Both the position numbers and the translations under genes were made by a program. From Muricea muricata (Eukaryota > Cnidaria > Anthozoa > Malacalcyonacea > Plexauridae), in assembly GCA_963855995.1 (NCBI GenBank), contig OY979729.1:7334115-7398114 (forward strand): DNA of 64,000 nucleotides, in the 5' to 3' direction. Under the pieces are notes generated by a model. It saw only the letters and a program-made list of their open reading frames with translations. It searched no databases and had not been told where the DNA came from. Positions 55,202 through 64,000 of the stretch are shown piece after piece. Numbering within the stretch: the first letter of the stretch is position 1; each line of letters begins with the position of its first letter.

Positions 55202-58200
55202 ACATGTTCTAGCTGAGATCAGCTGTTGTTTTTAAATTAAATATATAGTGATGTGTGTTATATACGTTAATATCATATATTCAGTTAAAGCTAAGACTAT
55301 ACAAGTTGTCGAAGCAGCAGATCGCGTGAAAAGACTGAAACTATCAACAAAAGTAACTCATTCAAAGGTATAGAAAGATTTAACTTATCATGTTTAACTT
55401 GTTCACAATCAGAAGCTATAGAATATTTTCCGTGTATCATATCACATATGCCTGGCATATATGCCATATCAAATTCATCACGTATATATTTTTTATTTTT
55501 CAGTTTGGTATATATATATACAGTATGTCTTAAAAAATATCGAAGTAAATTTCTCGACATAATTATTCATTTTTTTCGTATCTAGTTTTATAGTTGGTCA
55601 GTTTTCTAGTCGGATTAATTTTATGATGGCAATAATTCCTACTCTCAGAGAGGGCAATATTGCGAACCATGTAAATTCTGATCCCATTGTACGGTATAAT
55701 TTGGTTCAGTTGAACTACTCGGTCTATACTGAAGCTGAATTTTGCAGCTGAAATTACATAAGTAAATGATGCAGGCAAATTGAGTCAAACAGAATTCAAT
55801 ATGGCTTATAATGCATCTGGTCAGAGTACGCCCATTCACTATCTGAATTTTCTTGTTGTTTGTAATGATGCATGTTAATAATTCAATTCTTTACAATACA
55901 TGCATGATTTTTACCTTCACAATGTTGATATGTGTTTTAAAAGATTAGTTATTTCAGACACAGTGGAAACCGCAAAAAGTTTTAAATGTTTTTTATGGTT
56001 TATGTTTATATGCTTTTTTGAACTTTTAACAATATGACAGGTTGTCTGGGTTTGACCAGGCTACACATTATCAACTTGATATTAAAGAAAACGCAGATGA
56101 TTCAACTAAATACCCGTGGTAAAATTAAATTTCATGGACAACTTACCGAATTTAAAACATAATTATATATACCACCGTAGGAAATTTTCTTCCAGTAAAA
56201 AAATTATAGTATAGGACGTATAGGACCACAATAGCCATTCGTTTCGACATCCATTTTTATTTTCTAAAGTTTCTGCATGAGAAGAAATCGTCCATCGTAG
56301 TCCAGTTACTAACATACAGTGACCGAATTGGTTGACCTATACTAAGCTCAAAGTGGAATGCACACTCGGCTCTTTTCTCTTATTAATGTTTTCAGATCAC
56401 AGTTGTGATATAATATGCGAGCCATTCATTTCTCACTATAATGTAGCTAATTGCTTGTTTATGCAAACTTCCCTAGCGACTGAATGTCAGCTTTTCTATA
56501 TAGCAGTATAGGAAATGATATCTTTGCATTGCTGAATGTACGCGAAGGAAGCATAGAATACAACAATATATAATTCAGAAATAGTGCGTCCGTCATGACG
56601 CATTAATCTACGCAGCATATATCATGTTTGTTATTTTGAAAGATGCCGTTCCGCAATGAACGATATCTATGATGAACTCCTTAAATGAAAGATAAATTAT
56701 ACGGGGTTTTTCTGTCTTACAAGTGATATTTGACATTAGTGTCTAGTGGACGAAATGCGTATGAGAACATTCGACAACATTCGCAAAGCTATTTCAAGTA
56801 ACCGAAATACATATTGCCGTTAACGAGAGTCATCAAATAATCATAAGTGATAGAAGAAGAAGAAGCATGAAACGAAAACTTTACCTCTCCTTAATTTTTT
56901 TATATAAAATATATAAAAATTATAAGTCACCTAGTTGTAATGAGGTGATGATGTCTCCCCACTCCCCCGGTTTAGCGACGCCACTGTTTAACACTAGAAA
57001 ATGATATTCGTGTCTTCATGCAAGCCCCCGTGCATTGTTCTTTTTATATTGTTGAGAAAAACAAAATAATTGGAGGCGGTGATATTGAAATTATTCTAAT
57101 TTGTGCAATTTTAGACTAATGACATTATAAAGTAGTAGAAAAATTTTAATTCAGGATAAAAAGTGACTCTGCATGTTCTAGAATATGATTCTGAATATAA
57201 GTAGGTTGTCAAGCATAACTAAAGGATAGGCCGAAACACAATAAAAAAGCAGTAGTTAGTAACAGCTGAAGCAGTTTTCGTCTATAACACGCATATGCAT
57301 GACATGTCCCAGCTGAGATCAGCTGCTGTTTTTAAATTAAATATATAGTGATGTGTTTTATATACGTTGATATCATATATTCAGTTAAAGCTAAGACTAT
57401 ATAAGTTGTCGAAGCAGCAGATCGCGTGAAAAGACTAAAAGACTGTCAACAAAAGCAACTCATTCAAAGGTAGAGAAAGATTTAACTTATCATATTTAAC
57501 TTGTTCACAATCAGAAGCTGTAGAATATTTTCTGTGTATCATATCATATGCCAACCACTTAAATTCATCCTGTATATATTTTTGTTTTCTAATTTGGTAT
57601 GATATATATTTTGAAAGAGTAGAACTAAATTGCTCGACGGAATTATTTCCTTTTAGTATCAAACTTTATAGTTGGAAATTGACTGTGCTTAATTTTATGG
57701 TGAGAATAATTCAACTCCTCTCTGTGGGGACGGCGATATTTCCAACAAATTTGCGATCCCAGTGTATAGTATAATTTGGTTCAACTGAACCAGTCTATAC
57801 TGCATGACAAATTAAATAACCTAGAACACAGTTTATAGTGCACCTGTTCGGAGTACGCCCATCTAAAGATATGAGCATTCACTGTCTGAATTGTCAATGA
57901 TAATTGTTTGTGTATACGTGTGAAAAATTCTTTATATTACATGATTTTTGTCTGTATGATAGGAGTTAAACACTTAGTTACCTCAGACACAGTGGAAACC
58001 TCAAAACCAAGCTTTAAAAGGCGATAGTTGTTTTTTCTTAAACAATGTGACAGGTAAACTGCATGGGTTTGACCAGACTGCGCATTATTATCTTAAACAA
58101 AACGTGAGTCAAACGCTGATGATTCAACTGTATAAAATGTCCGCAGAAATTGAATTTCATGCAAGTTACTGAATTCAGGACGTAGTCAGATATATATACA

Positions 58201-58760
58201 GTACAAAATTTTCCTCTGAAAAAAAATATAGTATGTACGTGTAGGGCAACAACCATCGTTTGTTCCGACATGCATAATTATTTTCTTATAAGTTTCTGCA
58301 TGAGATAGTCCATCTTATATATACATATACTGTCCCAAACCCTACATGCATGGCTTGCATAAAAACTATGCAAAATTTCATAGCGACAGAATGTCAGTTT
58401 CTCTATACAGCAGTATACAAAATAACATATTGGCATTGCTAATTAAAGTATGCGAAGTAAGCATATAATACAACAATATATAATGCGTCGGTGATGATAA
58501 TTTACGCATATCAGGATAAATTCCCTAATTAGAGGTAATTAATACGGATTCTCCTGTCTTACAAGTCTTGTTTAACATTAGAGGACGAATTGCTTATGAG
58601 AACATTGGACAACATTCGCTAAAAATATATTATGTCATTCATGTATATACAACAGACAAAGCTACTTCAAGTCACCATAATATTAAATATTGCCGTTGGA
58701 GCGATGCATTAAATGATCATAAGTAAGAGTTTATTGTACATACTGTAGAATAATTAAAGA
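55202..58760 (+). repeat. Diverged tandem duplication, unit about 1.6 kb
   Basis: The segment from 55,202 to about 56,880 is repeated from 57,302 to about 58,760. Shared landmarks in the same order are GCTGAGATCAGCTG, TTGTCGAAGCAGCAGATCGC, CAGACACAGTGGAAACC, GGGTTTGACCAG and ACAACAATATATAA. Copies differ by substitutions and many indels. The interval 56,900-57,290 between them holds nothing recognisable. Confidence 0.75.
55297..55500 (-). CDS. Open frame conserved in both tandem copies (copy 1)
   Basis: Minus-strand frame with DMIHGKYSIASDCEQVKHDK and LNLSIPLNELLLLIV. The second copy (57,435-57,600) keeps the frame with DMIHRKYSTASDCEQVKYDK and LNLSLPLNELLLLTV. Differences are mostly single substitutions, while indels occur outside this segment. 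This may be a small exon kept by selection, or simply the best-conserved part of a non-coding duplicate. No family recognised. Confidence 0.25.
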   Translation of the reverse strand, partial: KNKKYIRDEFDMAYMPGICDMIHGKYSIASDCEQVKHDKLNLSIPLNELLLLIVSVFSRDLLLRQLV

Positions 58761-58769
58761 GATAAAAAC

Positions 58770-59580
58770 ATGCACAAACTTTTATAAATACATGTCGTGC
58801 GTGAACGTTATTCATGAACGTGCCAGAATTTGATGTAGAATATCGTTTAATTGACAGTAGTTCGAATTTGCATTGAGCAGCCGATTCCTACTGTTTTTAG
58901 CTGTCAACAGGGGCGTGCCGAACTAGCTCGTAGCCGGGGTTAATTGTGTCTGAGAGAAACGAAACTTGTCGAAAAATGGATATTTATGAAATGCGGAAAT
59001 TATAATGTTTTGCTAAAGTTTCGCCCAACCAATCAAGACGAAGCCTCGATGTAACAACTTGCATCCCAATCTGAAGTGATTATGAGATCAAAGTTCTATT
59101 GATTTGAAAACATACTGTCTACAAATTATTGACCAACAGAATTGATATAAGCTCGATAATTTATTCTATCCAAAGGTCCATTCAATTTCCCTACCACAGA
59201 TTGTCAATTTTTTGTCCACCGTAGTCGAAAATGATTCGCACTTTTAAAATTTTTCCTAGGCTAATACGTTCATTTTTTTTTAAAAATTTAATCCCGGATG
59301 CACTGCGGTCTCTCTAGACGAAGGCATATATTGATTCTTGATCATACATCATCCTTTCGATCGTATGTGATAGAATTTTCTCATCAACTTAACACATTGG
59401 TAGTTCGTAAGGTTATTTACCAAATAAAAATTGTTGGAGTGAGTTTCATTTCAAATAACATCTTGGAATGACAGCTATACGAGCTGATCGTGCATTCATA
59501 GTTCCTATACCTGAACTACAATTTATTTAACATGCTTAAGTACATCAGTATTATAGTTTTATTCGACCATTTCAGATTTA
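58770..59580. other. Intergenic, no gene seen
   Basis: AT-rich sequence between the tandem duplication and the large hairpin. No motifs. Confidence 0.35.
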
Positions 59581-59581
59581 C

Positions 59582-61165
59582 AGTGCGACTCACGATCTTA
59601 CTTTTATGAGATATTTATGCCGTACGTATTCAAAATGAGCATTGCTATTCATTAAAACTTACGAACATCAAAACAAAGTTGTGAGAAGATCTTTACGATG
59701 TTGATATTTGATGTTAGTCACATGACTGAAAAAATATGGCGTTGTTCCATATTTGGGGTGGACCACGCTATTAGTTTTAAAAATATGATAACACGACAGG
59801 ACGTCGTTTTTAACTTAATTGGAAGTGGAAACGACATTCTTTAACCAAAAACAGCATAGTTAACAACAAGAGAATGTTTTAGCTAGAAAATAAACGAACT
59901 TGGTGTCATAGTTGAAGGATTTTTCAAAGATTACATGGAACGGTGCAAAAGAGGGATTCTGGACTTCTAAAATGGATAAGAATGGAAGGTATTAGGCGTT
60001 TGAAGGAGAACTGTTCGTAAATTATCATGATCAACGTCTATCAACATTTTGAGAAAGTTTGCTTTGCCATATATCTTCAAAACTAGCAATGATGGATTCC
60101 TGGTAAGCAATAATAATTCTAAAAGTACCTCCACTGGTGTCGTGGAATAAACGTTTGGAACTGGATTGAGGAAAAAAATGCTTGAGAGCACAACAAGTCG
60201 AGAAAGACAAGACAGATAAGTCGAGATCAACATAATAATTCCCTAATGCTGGAAAAGGAACTTCTGATGAAAGGTTTTAGGTACCTGCCAAAGAAGTGGT
60301 AGAACGATCATTTAGATCTGTATTATTAGCAACCAACATGTCTTCATATGTGCCTAAATGTACAAAAGAGACCTCTGATCCCTATTTCCGCTGCTACCAG
60401 CAGAACTCGTTTACTTTGCCACTTTTTTGTTGACTCCTTAGCCTCGCTGGTCACATACCATCATTGAATATCAATAATCTAACCCATGCATACATTTTTC
60501 AAGCTTTATCATGCTGATTTCGTCTGACCGTCAAAAGGACAAACTTCTGTTGTGCTCTCAAGCATTTTTTTGCCTCAATCCAGTGCCAAACGTTTATTCC
60601 ACGACACCAGTGGAACGTTTAGAATTATTATTGCTTACCAGGAATCCATCATTGCTAGTTTTGAAGATATATGGCAAAGCAAACTTTCTCAAAATGTTGA
60701 TAGACATTGATCATGATAATTTACGAACAGTTTTCCTTCAAACGCCTAATATCTCCCACTCTTATCCATTTTAGAAATCCAGAATCCCTCTTTTCCACCG
60801 TTCCACGTAATCTTTGAAAAATCCTTCAACTATGACACCAAGTTCGTTTATTTTCAAGCTAAAACATTCTCTTGTTGTTACCTATGCTGTTTTTGGTTAA
60901 AGAATGTCGTTCCCACTTCCAATTAAGTTAAAAACGACGTCTTATCGTGTTATCATATTTTTAAAACTAATAGCGTGGTCCACCCCAAATATGGAACAAC
61001 GCCATATTTTTTCAGTCATGTGACTAACATCAAATATCAACATCGTAAAGATCTTCTCACAACTTTGTTTTGATGTTCGTAAGTTTTAATGAATAGCAAT
61101 GCTCATTTTGAATACGTACGGCATAAATATCTCATACAAGTAATATCGTGAGTCGCAGTGTAGCT
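59582..61165. mobile_element. Giant foldback element, about 620-bp arms
   Basis: 59,582-60,200 and 60,537-61,165 are inverted copies with very few differences. Ends read TGCGACTCACGAT at the left and ATCGTGAGTCGCA at the right. The arms share CAACGCCATATTTTTTCAGT, TTTAACTTAATTGGAAGTGG and others. The spacer is about 340 bp. The mirror-image open frames on the two arms (59,967-60,233 minus and 60,511-60,774 plus) encode nearly the same 87-88 aa, as any inverted repeat would. No transposase motif seen. Confidence 0.85.
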
Positions 61166-61455
61166 GGCAGAAAATTTTCTTTGGGTAGAATTATGCATGC
61201 ATGCTTACAGCTTTCAGATGCAGAAGTACTAACACGGAATTCAATGCACGTTCAAAAAGGCATAAAACATGCAATCCTGGGTTATGAAATGAAAGGACAT
61301 ATAGTTTGCTTTGATGAACACGGCAATCGAAATTGTTTCAAATGTACAAGCTTGTCCGACCCTCTATGGTTGACTCGTGATGAAAACAGCTAGCGCTCTA
61401 TATATACAAGAAAGCAAAGCCAATACTTTAACAATTCATCCAGACATGCATGATA

Positions 61456-61472
61456 TAGGGTTAGGGTTAGGG
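61456..61472 (+). repeat. Short interstitial telomere-type repeat
   Basis: TAGGGTTAGGGTTAGGG: nearly three units of the metazoan telomere hexamer TTAGGG. Too short to be a telomere; consistent with a repair scar or chance. Confidence 0.8.
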
Positions 61473-61479
61473 TAATCGT

Positions 61480-62290
61480 AATCATCCAGTCACTTTTGAA
61501 ACCATATCAAAAAGAGCTATACGATCAAATTCGCGCAATGGTGACTATTGTGGCATGTGTGATATATAATATATGAGAGTGAAAATATAAAAATTCATAT
61601 ACAATATAGTTTCAGTCGTTTTTCCAAGAAATAATTTAACTTATTACTTATATGTAGAATAATTTCTCCTTGTATCCAGAAAGAAAATATGAAAGTTGAA
61701 ACAAGAAAGTTCAATAATTTTATACACGAACCGAAAATTGCATAACTATATATAATAGGCTACTGTCTAAAAATGATCATGATGCTTCATCATCAAATGA
61801 GGTATCAAGCAATTGTTAGGATTTTTACTAGCATTATCACGTTTTTGATAAGTTTACACAAATAACTCTACAATATGTCACACAATTTCGACGTTCATTT
61901 CATGCAACTATTCTTTATATATACCTACTAATAACTTAGCTTTATACATTTATACTCAACAGAATTACTTAGGCAACTTGTAGCAAAATAGGATCTCAGG
62001 CAATCTTAGTAAAAGTGGCTACGAATATTGTTCACAATTTAAATCCTGTATGACTGGATGTTTGTGTTAACATGCATTAAAATCAACCGCTAAAATTAAA
62101 TGTACAATGTTTTATAACAATTAACAAAACAGAAGCGATAGGTTTTAGCTTCATTTCCAAGTATTTTATTTGTATTATTTTGTCACAAATAGTTAGAAGT
62201 CCCTCGCGTACATATAAGGCCCCACCTGCATATATTTCTCGGACCACAGCAGACACTAGCATTCATAACCGTATTCTTTTGTCAAACTCA
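61480..62290. other. Intergenic, no gene seen
   Basis: AT-rich; possible intron or 5' region of the gene at 62,616. No motifs. Confidence 0.35.
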
Positions 62291-62615
62291 AAAATTGTTG
62301 CATGACAGGACTTATATAGTATACCCAAATGACAATACAGTTGTTAATACTATACTTTATAAATTATGTAAACCAACAAAAGAAACTGCACAACTGCACA
62401 AGGTAATTTTTGAAAGTTTGAGATTACCCCTCAAACGCTTCAGTTGTAAAGGAAAATGTCGGATAATCTTACATCCTGATTTATACTCTAAAAGGGACTG
62501 TTTTGTTTTGTCAGGAATGTTGGACTGTTTCGTTTTGTTGCAATAATTTTCTTAAATTGTTATTACAAATTCGTTATTCGCGTTTTTTAACACATTTTTA
62601 CTCTTACTCATGCAG

Positions 62616-62918
62616 ATGATGTTCACATTCGAGCATGCCAGTTACCACGAGATGAAAAAATTGGTTTTCATTTCGACAAAGATCACTGTTGGCCTTCTTA
62701 TCTTGATATGCTTTGGGGCAAGTTTGGTCACCTGTAATGAAAGTATACCTTTCTGTGAAGAGCAATTGCAACGACTCAAACAGGACGTGGAAGTTTGGAA
62801 TGAAAGATGCTGGAACAATACTGATCAAGGAACTAGTACACCCTACTGTGAAGCAGAGAAAGAATACAATCAAGAGAGGATGAAAATGCATGTTGAGATG
62901 TGCTTTTATTCAGGTTAG
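62616..62918 (+). CDS. Exon of a small secreted, Cys-rich protein
   Basis: The frame begins right after a strong acceptor (pyrimidine-rich ACTCTTACTCATGCAG) and ends at TCAG|GTTAGA, or at the TAG just beyond. It encodes a signal-peptide-like start, MKKLVFISTKITVGLLILIC with FGASLVTC after it. A short mature part then has five Cys (CNES, FCEE, RCWNN, YCEA, MCFYS). The N-x-S/T sites CNES and NNT are possible glycosylation sites. The protein is probably exported; function unknown. The frame at 62,295-62,403, ending LHK|GTAATT, could be a preceding exon, but this is weak. Confidence 0.5.
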   Translation: MMFTFEHASYHEMKKLVFISTKITVGLLILICFGASLVTCNESIPFCEEQLQRLKQDVEVWNERCWNNTDQGTSTPYCEAEKEYNQERMKMHVEMCFYSG

Positions 62919-62919
62919 A

Positions 62920-64000
62920 GTTTTATTATGAAAACAAATTGGGGGTTAAGGGTCTTTATCACTCACTTGCAGTTTTATCAGGATTAATGAAGATCTGTTT
63001 TATGTTTAAAAACATACTCAACACCATTGATTCAACATCATTATAAGTGTTGTTTGGCGCAACATGTATGTACATGTTTGCCTCGTTTGTAGAATGTGCT
63101 GAATGATGTTGAATCGATTTTGAACAAACTTCAATGTATGCTAGCCATCCCCGCATATTTTGTTGTAGCATAATTTGACTCATAACAGGTTTCCGTGGGT
63201 GGGGTTAGTGCAAAAAGAGTACTGCCCGGGACTGAGGACATGAGTTGCCTTGCTAATTTATGCAAGGAAGCTACCACGAGTTTTTTCATAATGTATTACC
63301 GTGATGTGACTGACGATTATGATTGACGTTTTTTAAGCATTATGTCATTAGAAACGTAGACAAATACAAGATAAAACATATTCTGAAGAAATACATCTTG
63401 CAAACTCAATCCTCGAGTTAAAATAATGTTTCTCAATTTTCTTAATTTTTCAATTGATGTATTGATGATTTTGAAATAAAACCGAAATATTAGTCTCAAC
63501 CCTTTCTTGTTTTTACCTCAAGTATTGAGTTTACCAGATGTATTTCTTCGGAACATGTTTTATTTTGTATTTAAATACATCGCATTAAAGTTCATTAGTT
63601 TTCTGTTCGGAAAGAAATAATACGGACAGGCATGTTTTCTGGTGTTATAGTTTAACAAAATCCTTTAAGCGAACACATTGTTTCTGTGTGTCAGTTTTCT
63701 CAATTTTGCAATTGATGTATTGCCAGGGCGGGGTGGTGTTTTCTGTGTCCCCAGAGTAGGCATATTCACTAACAATTTTTCTCCTACCATTGAGAATTAT
63801 AAATTGACTGATTCATCATGCATGCCATGTTCCACAATGGTAAAATCATGCTGCTGCAGTAACAGTGACGCGCAACGAGACGACTGTTAGGATCTTTTAT
63901 TGACATAAGCCACCACTTGAGAGAGTAATTGTGATCTATGTGAATTGTGAATTTGTTACCATAGAGGTTGTTTCGAGACATTCTGATGTCAGAAACTATT
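62920..64000. other. Intergenic or intron with a palindromic MITE
   Basis: 63,365-63,575 is an imperfect hairpin: AAAACATATTCTGAAGAAAT with ACATCTTGCAAACTCAAT is mirrored by ATTGAGTTTACCAGATGT with ATTTCTTCGGAACATGTTTT. Its ends resemble those of the 37,376 hairpin, so both may be one family. No other feature seen. Confidence 0.6.

Noticed and set aside
59967..60774. Two similar 87-88-aa proteins on opposite strands
   Set aside because: Mirror images on the arms of the giant hairpin; no motif or splice signal.
61456..61472. Chromosome end or telomere
   Set aside because: Fewer than three TTAGGG units inside normal sequence; unique sequence continues on both sides.

Overview
The window reads as metazoan nuclear DNA, most likely from a cnidarian (anthozoan-like). 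I infer this from an AT-rich composition, GT-AG introns, a spindle-checkpoint gene split into many small exons, and a very dense, mixed load of DNA transposons and retroelements: Polinton-type, hAT, Ginger/GIN, PIF/Harbinger, Tc1/mariner, Penelope-like, CR1/L2-like LINEs and many foldback MITEs. No bacterial operon, rRNA operon or CRISPR array is present. Species assignment is inference only.

The most important host feature is on the minus strand from about 51,786 down to 30,461. It is a BUB1B/MadBub (BubR1-type spindle-assembly-checkpoint) gene that I assembled by hand from 12 exon blocks; no single ORF reveals it. In order, the exons carry the KEN1 box and start codon, the TPR domain, KEN2, ABBA-like motifs, the Bub3-binding GLEBS motif (apparently twice in tandem), a BUB1-type conserved motif, the KARD region with a PP2A-B56 LxxIxE motif, and a pre-kinase segment. 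Most splice sites are excellent, but several single-base frame disruptions and one in-frame TAA are present, so it is either a recently decayed copy or an error-containing assembly. No kinase-domain exons were found.

The introns of this gene are filled with transposons: a LINE 3' end (intron 1), a spliced hAT-type transposase gene (intron 2), a PIF/Harbinger transposase plus Myb-like pair (intron 4), and a 2.8-kb Tc1/mariner-type element with TA target duplication (intron 5).

Left third (1-24,400): a 1.72-kb Polinton-like miniature with 6-bp TSD and a RING-like ORF; a 957-bp non-autonomous hAT with 8-bp TSD; an A/C-rich, G-poor degenerate element ending in a hammerhead-like motif and a Penelope-type RT fragment; MITEs; a 1.9-kb foldback element with 8-bp TSD; a Ginger/GIN transposon remnant (integrase, Ulp1-like protease, PHD finger); and several LINE fragments, one with a mutated YADD catalytic box.

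Middle (24,400-30,400): a plus-strand, frameshifted gene of a little-described family with a candidate D-D-E (RNase-H-fold) triad and a Cys-rich tail, a TATA promoter with a short first exon, and minus-strand coding blocks including a DDE_4/IS4EU-like helix-turn-helix exon.

Right end (51,800-64,000): a pure 6-bp satellite of about 280 bp, an unrecognised C-terminal coding fragment, a tRNA-like head, a diverged tandem duplication of about 1.6 kb, a 1.58-kb near-perfect giant hairpin, a short interstitial telomere repeat, and one likely exon of a small secreted Cys-rich protein.
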